Source of the DNA: CALMSM01 sp964534095
Lineage (GTDB): Bacteria; Patescibacteriota; Saccharimonadia; Saccharimonadales; CALMSM01
Reading direction: 5' to 3'
Length of the DNA: 14,076 nt
Assembly: GCA_964534095.1 (NCBI GenBank)
Contig: CAZHPF010000016.1
Location: 1-14,076 of the forward strand
Part shown: piece after piece, positions 1 through 5,319 of the stretch
Layout: every line of letters starts with the position of its first letter
How positions within the stretch are numbered: the first letter of the stretch is position 1
Translations under genes and position numbers: made by a program
The notes under the pieces: generated by a model
Told to the model about the DNA's origin: nothing
The model's input: the letters and a program-made list of their open reading frames with translations, nothing else
Database searches by the model: none

Positions 1-209
1 ATGTCTGCCAGGAGCACATTGACTGCATCGTACGTTGCCGTTGCAGCTTCGTTAAATGCGGTGGTACCGTCCGGCTTGTTTGTTACATACTCCAAGAATC
101 TGTCAATAACGCCAAACTGCTGCATACGGGTTACGGTTTCCTCTAAGGTACTCACTACCCTTTCAAGGTATTGGTGTTTTATATCAGATGAGATTTCCGG
201 CCTACCCAT
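1..209 (-). CDS. Hypothetical protein, partial (N-terminal 69 residues; runs off left edge)
   Basis: An open minus-strand frame begins with ATG at 209-207 and stays open to the window edge, so only the first 69 residues are seen. It starts MGRPEISSDIKHQYLERVV and looks helical, with alternating charged and hydrophobic residues; there is no signal peptide or membrane segment. An in-frame stop lies at 242-240, so the start must be downstream of it and this ATG is the first candidate. The start lies 8 nt after the stop of the upstream repeat-protein gene, so the two could be co-transcribed. No clear Shine-Dalgarno is present; an AATAAT hexamer (222-217) sits 7 nt before the ATG and could be a weak -10 for a leaderless message. 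I do not recognise the family and assign no function. Confidence 0.6.
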   Translation of the reverse strand, partial: MGRPEISSDIKHQYLERVVSTLEETVTRMQQFGVIDRFLEYVTNKPDGTTAFNEAATATYDAVNVLLAD

Positions 210-217
210 AACTGCTA

Positions 218-1549
218 TTATTTCATACTTTTTGCTTGATCAGCTTTCTGACGGCGTTGTTTAGCAGTTTTTTTCTGGGCATTTACGAGCCGCCGTGCGG
301 CAATAAAGATGTTATCCTCGGGGTTAGCGGCCATATGTGCCGTGAGCTTAGCAGTACTAACGCGTGCTAAGTTAAGCAACATACTGACTTGAGGAGGGGA
401 TTTTTGGTTGGGCTGAGGCTCATTTATAGCATTGTCCCAATGGATAGCATTTCCGTATAAGCGAATAAGCCGTGTCATTGTTTTTATCTTATCTTCTCCA
501 CAATCAATAATTACTCGTGCCCGTCTCTTAAATTCCTGCATGAGGAGTGTTGCCTCTTCAGGGTCTAAGTAGTCAGCAAAGTGTTCCAGCGTCTCCTGGA
601 ATGTATCAATGCGGCCTTGAATTGTTTCTGGTCTGTAGACGTAAAACTTTTCGTGACTTCTAATAGTTGATAGAGGAATCCCCATTTTCATATAGGCTCT
701 TTCCTTCTCTCTAATAATTTTGATTGGATAATCAAGGATATCAGGACGTCGTGCAATAAGAGTGTCAATACCCATAGCTTTATAAGCTCTCATTTCTCCG
801 GCCACTACTTCTCTATGTTGGGAAAAACGATATAAACCACGATGCGCGCTAAAGACTTTCTCTATTGGCATCCCTGTTAACTCAGCAAGCTGTGTAGCGG
901 TTGCCTCCAACCTGGCTGCAGAGAATCTCATAAGGTCTAAGTTGGGGGTAAATACATCCCTTGGTGTTATTGTCCAACCGCGCTGTTGTACCGTTTCGTC
1001 TGAGTCGCCGTATAACCAAACTGCAGCTTGTAGTATTTCGCTGACATGAATACCTTGATACGAATCAAACAGTTCAAACCGTTTTCCCGTAAGTCCTTCT
1101 ATAAAGTCAGCCCGGGCTTCGTAAATAGGGCGGTTGTCTGCTTTGGTGTGGCCTTTTGGAGGATTTGTATTGCCAAGTTGAGCCAGTTCAAATAGGCGGG
1201 CTTTCTCACTCCAAGCAATACCTTCCGGAAAGTAAGCCTCTATCCCACGGTCAAATAACTCCGCAAATTGTTGCTCTTCTTCCCCTTCAAACTCAGGGTG
1301 CGAGGCATCAGTAATCTCAGTTAAGGTGGCCTCGAGTTGGGTGACGGCGCCCACGAAAGGCACAACTTCATCAAGTGTCGAAAAATTGTAATCCGAGGTG
1401 TCGGAATCAATAGGTAAGGCCGTGGCTGCTTCGTCTGCAGCTTGCATTGCGTCCAAAAGTGCTAATCGGGCTGGACCGGATTGCGTACGGACAAAATGAT
1501 GGTAGCCCTGTTGGCCTGCCTCAATGTAGCGGTCTAGTACAGCATGCAT
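218..1549 (-). CDS. Hypothetical protein with mTERF-like helical repeats
   Basis: A 443-residue, mostly helical protein with no signal peptide or membrane segment. Residues about 226-319 form three tandem units of 34, 30 and 30 residues, each starting G(M/I)xxxxI and ending in a helix with aromatic and Met residues (GMPIEKVF, GIDTLIARRPDILDY, GIPLSTI). A weaker unit may precede them at about 194-225. The RRPDILDY...KMGI pattern resembles the mTERF repeat of organellar nucleic-acid-binding proteins. The C-terminus is Lys/Arg-rich, which suits nucleic-acid binding. The first third is acidic (EFEGEEEQQF). The frame could start at TTG 1564, but ATG 1549 is preferred because TATAAT lies exactly 6 nt upstream, implying transcription starts at the ATG. 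The mTERF link rests on pattern similarity only; another helical-repeat fold is possible. The coding frame itself is secure. Confidence 0.75.
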   Translation of the reverse strand: MHAVLDRYIEAGQQGYHHFVRTQSGPARLALLDAMQAADEAATALPIDSDTSDYNFSTLDEVVPFVGAVTQLEATLTEITDASHPEFEGEEEQQFAELFDRGIEAYFPEGIAWSEKARLFELAQLGNTNPPKGHTKADNRPIYEARADFIEGLTGKRFELFDSYQGIHVSEILQAAVWLYGDSDETVQQRGWTITPRDVFTPNLDLMRFSAARLEATATQLAELTGMPIEKVFSAHRGLYRFSQHREVVAGEMRAYKAMGIDTLIARRPDILDYPIKIIREKERAYMKMGIPLSTIRSHEKFYVYRPETIQGRIDTFQETLEHFADYLDPEEATLLMQEFKRRARVIIDCGEDKIKTMTRLIRLYGNAIHWDNAINEPQPNQKSPPQVSMLLNLARVSTAKLTAHMAANPEDNIFIAARRLVNAQKKTAKQRRQKADQAKSMK

Positions 1550-1565
1550 TGTATAATTATACAAT
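1548..1565. repeat. 18-bp perfect palindrome covering the -10 box and predicted start site
   Basis: The sequence ATTGTATAATTATACAAT reads identically on both strands. It contains TATAAT in both orientations and ends against the predicted start codon of the repeat-protein gene. It could be an operator for a dimeric repressor overlapping the promoter, or only a symmetric AT-rich -10 region. Confidence 0.5.
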
Positions 1566-1584
1566 TAAACTAACCAAAAAACAA
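1556..1584 (-). promoter_or_regulatory. Promoter of the mTERF-like gene (leaderless type)
   Basis: On the minus strand TTGTTT (1584-1579), a 17-nt spacer and a perfect TATAAT (1561-1556) are followed by 6 nt and then ATG at 1549. Transcription starting at the usual distance would begin at or next to the ATG, giving a leaderless mRNA. The -10 lies inside an 18-bp perfect palindrome (1548-1565). Confidence 0.6.
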
Positions 1585-1600
1585 GTTATGCTTATCCCAG

Positions 1601-2170
1601 TTAGTAATCAATGCCTTTGTTGGCGATGTATTTGTCGTCGAAGTGATGCTTGATTTTGTGCATATCTGTGGCAATATCCACGTGTTTGAGGAGGCTCTTT
1701 GGAAAGTTACGACCCGTTAGGCACAGGCTTACCTTTTTGCCGCGTTTATCGATGAGCGCGAGTAAATCGTCTTCACTTAACAGCCCATCGTGTAGCGCGT
1801 TGTTGATCTCGTCGCAGATGACTAAGTCGTATGAGCCGCCAGCAACAGCCTCGAGTGCGACATCGTAGGTTTCACGGGCGGCTTGCTGATGTTGTTCCTT
1901 GGTAATGTCTGCCGCACTGATGTCGCCCGCCTCGTAAAATCCTTTACCGCCTTTAAAGAAAAATAAATCATCGCCAAACACCGGCTGAATGTCGCGGATA
2001 AAGACATGCTCGCCCACGCCCCAGTGTTTGATGAACTGGACATACGCTACACGCCAGTGGTTGCCTAATGCCCTAACCATCAACCCTAAGCTAGCGCTGG
2101 TTTTACCTTTGCCATCACCGGTATATACAACCACAACCGAATCTTTGGTCTTAAAATCCTCAAACGCCAT
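1601..2170 (-). CDS. cobO: CobO/BtuR-type cob(I)alamin (corrinoid) adenosyltransferase
   Basis: A 189-aa cytoplasmic P-loop protein of the CobO/CobA/BtuR family, which transfers the adenosyl group of ATP to the cobalt of cob(I)yrinic acid a,c-diamide or cob(I)alamin. Family marks: P-loop GDGKGKT (residues 18-24), VQFIKHW (44-50) after the second strand, Walker B-like VICDEINNAL (117-126), LTGR (151-154), and the characteristic C-terminal KIKHHF...A.KGI.Y. Length matches the usual 180-200 aa. ATG 2170 is preceded by TACTAT (2182-2177) with a 6-nt gap and no Shine-Dalgarno, like its neighbours. No other cobalamin gene and no B12 riboswitch is visible nearby, so it may serve salvage of imported corrinoids or have drifted to another nucleotide-dependent role. 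Family assignment is strong; the substrate is inferred. Confidence 0.9.
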   Translation of the reverse strand: MAFEDFKTKDSVVVVYTGDGKGKTSASLGLMVRALGNHWRVAYVQFIKHWGVGEHVFIRDIQPVFGDDLFFFKGGKGFYEAGDISAADITKEQHQQAARETYDVALEAVAGGSYDLVICDEINNALHDGLLSEDDLLALIDKRGKKVSLCLTGRNFPKSLLKHVDIATDMHKIKHHFDDKYIANKGIDY

Positions 2171-2176
2171 ACGTAG

Positions 2177-2205
2177 ATAGTATGAAGCAAATAATGTGTT
2201 ATGAA
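2177..2205 (-). promoter_or_regulatory. Putative leaderless promoter of the cobO-like gene
   Basis: TACTAT (2182-2177) lies 6 nt before ATG 2170 on the minus strand. A weak -35 candidate, TTCATA (2205-2200), is 17 nt further upstream. There is no Shine-Dalgarno in the gap. The -10 position matches that of neighbouring genes, but the -35 is poor. Confidence 0.4.
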
Positions 2206-2220
2206 AAGACGCTTAAGTCG

Positions 2221-2715
2221 TTAGGTGTCCGTGATCGAACCCCGAAACGCAATCATACTGAGAACGATTACCGTACGCCTAGCGCGGTAGACTTCTCCGC
2301 GCCTCTCACTCATAAGCTGTTTCTGGATGGCTTGGACGACCGAATCGGCAGCGATCAGCCTCTCTGTCTCGTCATCGTAGGAAGCGGTGTTTCTCATTAA
2401 GTTCTGGGCGATAGTAAAGGAAGCCAAGCCATCGGGCGTCAGATTGTCCGATGCGGTGGCCGGATCAGTTTTTTCGGCCGGCTGTTCCTCTGCTGCTGGT
2501 TGCTCTTGGGCTGGTTCGGCGGAAGCTGTACGTACAGGGTCAAAGATCAAGTGGGCTATATCGGTAGCTCGTTGGTAGGCATCAATCTGAGTAAGGGTAT
2601 CTATCCCTACTTGCTCAAATAAGGCTTCAGGATCAAGGTCGTCCAATGCCTGGATGCGGGCTTGGTCTGCGGCTCGGCCGGCTGAATCAAGTGTAGAGTG
2701 AGATCGAGAAGGCAT
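2221..2715 (-). CDS. Hypothetical 164-aa protein with acidic Pro/Ala/Glu linker
   Basis: A soluble protein with no signal peptide or membrane helix. Residues about 1-60 are acidic and helical (ALDDLDPEALFEQVGIDTL). Residues about 64-90 form a low-complexity linker rich in Ala, Glu, Pro and Gln (AEPAQEQPAAEEQPAEK). Residues about 95-150 are again helical and become basic near the end (SERRGEVYRARR). The two-domain-plus-flexible-linker layout suggests an adaptor or assembly factor, but no family is recognised and no function is assigned. The start at ATG 2715 is supported by a strong Shine-Dalgarno GGGGGAG (2726-2720) with 4-nt spacing, unlike the neighbouring leaderless genes. A TACACT at 2746-2741 could be its -10. 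The stop is 50 nt upstream of the cobO-like start. Confidence 0.65.
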   Translation of the reverse strand: MPSRSHSTLDSAGRAADQARIQALDDLDPEALFEQVGIDTLTQIDAYQRATDIAHLIFDPVRTASAEPAQEQPAAEEQPAEKTDPATASDNLTPDGLASFTIAQNLMRNTASYDDETERLIAADSVVQAIQKQLMSERRGEVYRARRTVIVLSMIAFRGSITDT

Positions 2716-2789
2716 TAGGCTCCCCCTTTATGTACAGCGTAGTGTAACGATTGTAAGGCGGGCATGCAGTGATGTAGCGCACAGAGGGG

Positions 2790-3038
2790 TTATTTGGCGG
2801 CTAGGGCAGCGTCGATTTTGGGTCGGTCAAATCCGACAATAATGGTACCGTTGATATCAAGCACAGGGATTCCCATTTGTCCTGATTTTTTGACAGATTC
2901 TTCGGCGTACTTGGGGTCTTGCTCGACGTCACGGTCAGTGTAGGCAACACCTAATTTATCCAGGTACTGTTTGGCGGCGTGGCAAAACGCACACCACGTT
3001 GCAGAGTACACAATGACGGAAGATTTAGAGGTGCTCAT
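2790..3038 (-). CDS. Glutaredoxin-like thiol-disulfide oxidoreductase
   Basis: An 82-aa thioredoxin-fold protein of glutaredoxin/NrdH type, expected to reduce disulfides in the cytoplasm (for example ribonucleotide reductase or mixed disulfides). Visible marks: first beta strand VIVYSATW, redox motif C16-A-F-C19 directly after Trp15, the alpha helix AAKQYLDKLG, cis-Pro loop MGIPVL (P58), and a GTIIVGFDRPKI end like the family's G-G/G-F motif. Length is typical. The frame can extend to TTG 3074, but ATG 3038 starts right at the first conserved strand and has TACAAT (3051-3046) 7 nt upstream, so it is preferred. It is divergent from the ATP synthase operon and shares the 3039-3269 intergenic region. 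Whether its electron donor is glutathione, a thioredoxin reductase or another thiol cannot be told from sequence. Confidence 0.9.
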   Translation of the reverse strand: MSTSKSSVIVYSATWCAFCHAAKQYLDKLGVAYTDRDVEQDPKYAEESVKKSGQMGIPVLDINGTIIVGFDRPKIDAALAAK

Positions 3039-3045
3039 GGCTACT

Positions 3046-3074
3046 ATTGTACGCTGTCTGGAGTTGCCGGGCAA
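3046..3074 (-). promoter_or_regulatory. Promoter of the glutaredoxin gene (leaderless type)
   Basis: On the minus strand TTGCCC (3074-3069), a 17-nt spacer and TACAAT (3051-3046) are followed by 7 nt and ATG 3038. Both hexamers are reasonable sigma-70-type boxes at ideal spacing, and no Shine-Dalgarno lies between -10 and ATG. Confidence 0.55.
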
Positions 3075-3107
3075 ATTGCCGGCTTTTGTGTATGATTAAG
3101 ACGAAGC

Positions 3108-3141
3108 CTTGACATAAGCGCTATATACACCTGTTGTCAAG
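3108..3141. repeat. 34-bp inverted-repeat element, copy 1 (upstream of ATP operon)
   Basis: The element begins CTTGACA and ends TGTCAAG, a perfect 7-bp terminal inverted repeat. Seven bases after the left arm is TATATA (3122-3127), overlapping TACACCTGT (3126-3134). A second element of exactly 34 bp with the same ends, the same N7 spacing to TATATA and the same TACACCTGT word lies at 10253-10286. It sits about 130 bp before atpI and 70 bp before the divergent glutaredoxin gene. TTGACA here has no -10 at 16-18 bp, so it is not read as a promoter. An operator or small interspersed repeat is more likely. Confidence 0.6.
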
Positions 3142-3148
3142 AGCGCCG

Positions 3149-3158
3149 GGTTGCAACC
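3149..3158. other. 10-bp palindrome with flanking complementary arms
   Basis: GGTTGCAACC is a perfect palindrome, flanked by CGCC (3144-3147) and GGCG (3161-3164), so the 3144-3164 stretch can fold into an imperfect hairpin. A TTTTT run lies about 18 nt downstream (3182-3186), too far for a standard intrinsic terminator. Significance is unclear. Confidence 0.3.
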
Positions 3159-3209
3159 GAGGCGACGACCTCTGTAACGAGTTTTTCTGTGGTTCCCCGA
3201 AAAGATTTA

Positions 3210-3225
3210 TGTGAGATTTATCACA
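3210..3225. promoter_or_regulatory. Crp/Fnr-type operator candidate, TGTGA-N6-TCACA
   Basis: A perfect 5-6-5 inverted repeat, TGTGAGATTTATCACA, matches the core consensus for the cAMP receptor protein family. Its centre (3217.5) is about 52 bp upstream of the start predicted for the ATP operon promoter and about 38 bp upstream of the -10. The match is to consensus only; no regulator is encoded in the window, and other dimeric regulators could bind such a site. Confidence 0.45.
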
Positions 3226-3231
3226 AAATGT

Positions 3232-3261
3232 TTGCGTTATCTTGGGGTGAGCTGCTATAGT
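3232..3261 (+). promoter_or_regulatory. Promoter of the ATP synthase operon (extended -10, leaderless type)
   Basis: TATAGT (3256-3261) is preceded by TGC, giving an extended -10 (TGnTATAGT). TTGCGT (3232-3237) is a fair -35 at 18-bp spacing. The ATG at 3264 is only 2 nt after the -10 and would lie upstream of the expected transcript start, whereas ATG 3270 is 8 nt after it, so translation is predicted to start at 3270. Confidence 0.55.
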
Positions 3262-3269
3262 GTATGGAG

Positions 3270-3617
3270 ATGCGAAAAGCCGCCGCCAAACCTAAGACGA
3301 CGACTTCTGCTGAGCGTGGGCTTGAGCAGCTAATTGATGGTTCTGCCAGGCAAATGGCAAAATCCCAAATTTTGGGAAGTCTCGTCAATATGAGTTGGCG
3401 GTTGGCAGCAGCTGTATTAGTCCCCTTATTTATAGGGCTGAGGATGGATGCTCACTTTCATACAAAACCATCCTACACTCTAGCGGGATTTATGCTGGCA
3501 ATTATGCTTGCCTCATACACAATCTATGCCGAATATCGTGAAATTCAGGCCAACGAAGCCGCCAACAGTCGTGTCTCGTCCCGCAAACCACTACCCAAAA
3601 AGAAAGGAACCGCATGA
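3270..3617 (+). CDS. atpI: AtpI/AtpZ-family ATP synthase accessory membrane protein
   Basis: A 115-aa protein at the head of the ATP operon, in the AtpZ/AtpI-like family linked to Fo assembly and to Mg2+/Ca2+ handling. A basic, Lys-rich N-terminus precedes two membrane helices: about residues 41-57 (WRLAAAVLVPLFIGLRMD, the family's G/W-x-x-A-A-x-x-x-P-x-x-x-G-x-x-x-D signature) and about 69-87 (TLAGFMLAIMLASYTIYAEY). The C-terminus is basic (KPLPKKKG). ATG 3270 is chosen over 3264 because of the promoter position. Its stop overlaps the atpB start in ATGA (3614-3617), suggesting coupled translation. Sequence conservation in this family is low, so the call relies on topology, the signature helix and position before atpB. 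Confidence 0.85.
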   Translation: MRKAAAKPKTTTSAERGLEQLIDGSARQMAKSQILGSLVNMSWRLAAAVLVPLFIGLRMDAHFHTKPSYTLAGFMLAIMLASYTIYAEYREIQANEAANSRVSSRKPLPKKKGTA

Positions 3618-4423
3618 TCCAAACCTTGGTGTCAAGATTTGCTGCCGAAGGGCCAAGTATTCACATTACCCCTGGGGAGCTGTTTACTTACAATGGCTAT
3701 AGCATTACTAACTCTATTTTGTATGCCTGGATCAGTTCGGTGGTTATATTGGTACTTTTAATTACGGTGTCGCGGCGGATGACGCTACGGCCAAAGCGCG
3801 GCATAACACAGTTCGTTGAGCTGGGGACAGAGTTTATTATCAGTACGCTGGCTGGCAGCCTGGGTTCGCGCGCTAAAGCTATCAAGTATGCTCCATTTTT
3901 TGTCACGACATTCTTTTTTATCGTCCTTAGCAACTGGTTTGGGCTGTTGCCAGGTGTTGGCGAAGCGTTAACCCACGAGGGTGTACCGGTGTTCAGACCA
4001 TTTACCGCTGATTTGAACGGCACGCTGGCGGCGGCGGCCTTTATGATGGTGTTTGTCCAGATTTTTGCAATTCGTGAGTCAGGCATCAAACAGTATTTGC
4101 GCCATTACTTTTCGGGTAGTTTTAAGAACCCGGGCACATACCTGCTGGGAGTATTCGAAATGTTCAGCGAGCTTACCCGTATCGGCAGCCTGGCACTTCG
4201 GTTGTTTTTGAACGTTGCTATCGGCGAGATCATTATCGCTATATTTTCTTACTTGGGTAGTTTTGCTGCCCCTCTGACTGCCTTGCCGTTTGTCTTGCTG
4301 GAGCTGTTCGTCGGCGCGCTCCAAGCCTACATTTTTGTGATGCTGACCATCATGTATCTGTCTGCTGCTATCCATCATGAGCATGAGGCGCACGAGCCTG
4401 TGCCGGAAGGAGCAGTCGCATGA
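3614..4423 (+). CDS. atpB: ATP synthase Fo subunit a
   Basis: A 269-aa integral membrane subunit forming the ion half-channels against the c-ring. Hydrophobic segments lie at about residues 34-52, 95-113, 136-153, 175-215 and 222-252. The essential channel arginine is R196 in GSLALRLFLN (matching aR210 of E. coli), followed by N200, then E205 in AIGE; Q237 in GALQAY matches aQ252 in the last helix. The usual RLFGN reads RLFLN, a conservative oddity next to the key Arg. The C-terminus is His-rich (IHHEHEAHE, about 253-261) and should face the cytoplasm. The start is supported by AAAGGA 6 nt before ATG and by the ATGA overlap with atpI. Length is within the family range. Confidence 0.97.
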   Translation: MIQTLVSRFAAEGPSIHITPGELFTYNGYSITNSILYAWISSVVILVLLITVSRRMTLRPKRGITQFVELGTEFIISTLAGSLGSRAKAIKYAPFFVTTFFFIVLSNWFGLLPGVGEALTHEGVPVFRPFTADLNGTLAAAAFMMVFVQIFAIRESGIKQYLRHYFSGSFKNPGTYLLGVFEMFSELTRIGSLALRLFLNVAIGEIIIAIFSYLGSFAAPLTALPFVLLELFVGALQAYIFVMLTIMYLSAAIHHEHEAHEPVPEGAVA

Positions 4424-4466
4424 CGAGAGCCATTAATAATTTAATAAGTAAACGTAAGGAGAAATA

Positions 4467-4673
4467 ATGGACACAACAGTATTAGCAAAAGGTATCATGA
4501 TGGGCTTTGGTATGCTTGGCCCAGCTATTGGTATCGGACTTATCGGCAGCGCATTTATGAACGCCGTAGGCCGTAACCCGGAAGCAAGTAAATACTTCGG
4601 TCAAGTTTTCGTAGTCATCGCTATCGTTGAGCTGATGGCTCTATTGGTATTTGCTTCCCTGTTTATTATTTAA
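4467..4673 (+). CDS. atpE: ATP synthase Fo subunit c (proton-type ring subunit)
   Basis: A 68-aa hairpin of two membrane helices, which oligomerises into the rotor ring. Helix 1 has the glycine-rich packing motif MLGPAIGIGLIG (16-27); the polar loop is GRNPEA (35-40), which contacts gamma and epsilon; helix 2 carries the ion-binding carboxylate E55 in IVELMALL. The positions that hold Na+ in known sodium rings (a Gln in helix 1 and a Ser/Thr after the Glu) are I23 and L56 here, so the sequence predicts H+ coupling. A strong Shine-Dalgarno AAGGAG (4456-4461) lies 5 nt before ATG in a 43-nt gap after atpB, in keeping with the need for many copies of c. The length is short but normal for bacterial c subunits. 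Confidence 0.97.
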   Translation: MDTTVLAKGIMMGFGMLGPAIGIGLIGSAFMNAVGRNPEASKYFGQVFVVIAIVELMALLVFASLFII

Positions 4674-4702
4674 TGACGACTGCAGAAAGAATAAGCCAAT
4701 GA
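4673..4702 (+). CDS. Possible 9-codon mini-cistron bridging atpE and atpF
   Basis: The atpE stop TAA shares its last A with an ATG (TAATG). That frame encodes MTTAERISQ and ends in TGA at 4700-4702, which overlaps the atpF start as ATGA. It could pass ribosomes from atpE to atpF by termination-reinitiation, since atpF has only a weak Shine-Dalgarno. It may equally be coincidence; no peptide function is claimed. Confidence 0.25.
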   Translation: MTTAERISQ

Positions 4703-5319
4703 CATATTATCTTGCAGTAGCTCACCCGGATGATCCAGTGTCTAGTGACACGCATAGTGACGCTACCGCCGAAGCCAATACTCATACGACTCAGGACGCC
4801 TCACAGGGGGCAGAATCTGAGCACACCGAGAGCGGCATCCTAGGGTTCAACGCTGGTGCGTTTGTAATCCAACTGGTGACATTTGTATTTGTATTTGTAT
4901 TGCTTAAAAAGTTTGCCTTTAACCGTATCGCAAAACTCTTGGAGCAACGCCATAAGACAATTGATGATGGTGTTCGTATGGGGATGCGTATGGAACAAGA
5001 AAAAGCAAAGCTTGATGAAGACGTTGCCCAGATTGTGCGTAAGGCGCGCCATGAAGCTGACGAAATTATTGCTGCTGCCCACAAAGAATCCCGAGAAGTC
5101 ATGCGCGAAGCCGAAAAGAGTGGCCAGCGTAAAGCAGATACGATTATCGCTGATGCAGAAGTGCGCGTAGAAGAAGAAACCAAGCATGCCCGCGATAAAC
5201 TGGAAAAAGAATTAGTTGGTCTGGTTTCGGAAGCGACCGAAACCCTTGTAGGCGAAAAGGTCGACGCCCGCACAGATGCTGACATTGTGGCGAAAGCCAT
5301 GAAAGGCCGGAAGAAGTAA
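4699..5319 (+). CDS. atpF: ATP synthase Fo subunit b (peripheral stalk)
   Basis: A 206-aa stalk subunit linking subunit a to delta and the alpha3beta3 head. ATG 4699 is chosen because an upstream in-frame start at 4651 would lie inside atpE. Residues about 8-45 are an unusual hydrophilic tail rich in Asp, Glu, His, Ser and Thr (HPDDPVSSDTHSDATAE), expected outside the membrane. One membrane helix follows at about 48-69 (FVIQLVTFVFVFVLL), then a long charged helix to about 190 (repeated EAxK/AxxEA patterns) typical of the right-handed coiled-coil stalk. Standard b proteins of about 155-175 aa begin almost directly with the membrane helix, so the tail explains the extra length. The three FV pairs in the helix come from a (TTTGTA)x3 DNA repeat. 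It ends directly against atpH (TAAATG). Confidence 0.93.
   Translation: MTYYLAVAHPDDPVSSDTHSDATAEANTHTTQDASQGAESEHTESGILGFNAGAFVIQLVTFVFVFVLLKKFAFNRIAKLLEQRHKTIDDGVRMGMRMEQEKAKLDEDVAQIVRKARHEADEIIAAAHKESREVMREAEKSGQRKADTIIADAEVRVEEETKHARDKLEKELVGLVSEATETLVGEKVDARTDADIVAKAMKGRKK
4882..4899 (+). repeat. Hexanucleotide tandem repeat (TTTGTA)x3 in atpF
   Basis: Three exact copies of TTTGTA encode Phe-Val, Phe-Val, Phe-Val within the single membrane helix of subunit b. Gain or loss of a unit would stay in frame and change helix length by two residues. Confidence 0.7.

Noticed and set aside
2221..2250. tRNA T-arm-like word GGTTCGATCAC on the minus strand
   Set aside because: The flanking bases do not form a 5-bp T stem, no acceptor or anticodon stem is present, and it lies inside the 3' end of a plausible coding sequence.
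3109..3137. TTGACA at 3109 (and at 10254) as a -35 promoter box
   Set aside because: No -10-like hexamer occurs 15-19 bp downstream in either copy. TATATA is only 7 bp away. The word is better explained as the arm of the 34-bp inverted repeat.
3108..3141. lox-like 34-bp recombination site (13-8-13)
   Set aside because: Only the outer 7 bp are symmetric in this copy and no tyrosine recombinase gene is in the window; the length match to loxP is taken as coincidence.
3264..3269. Upstream ATG 3264 as the atpI start
   Set aside because: It is only 2 nt from the -10 box TATAGT, so it would probably not be included in the transcript; ATG 3270 fits the spacing of the other leaderless genes.
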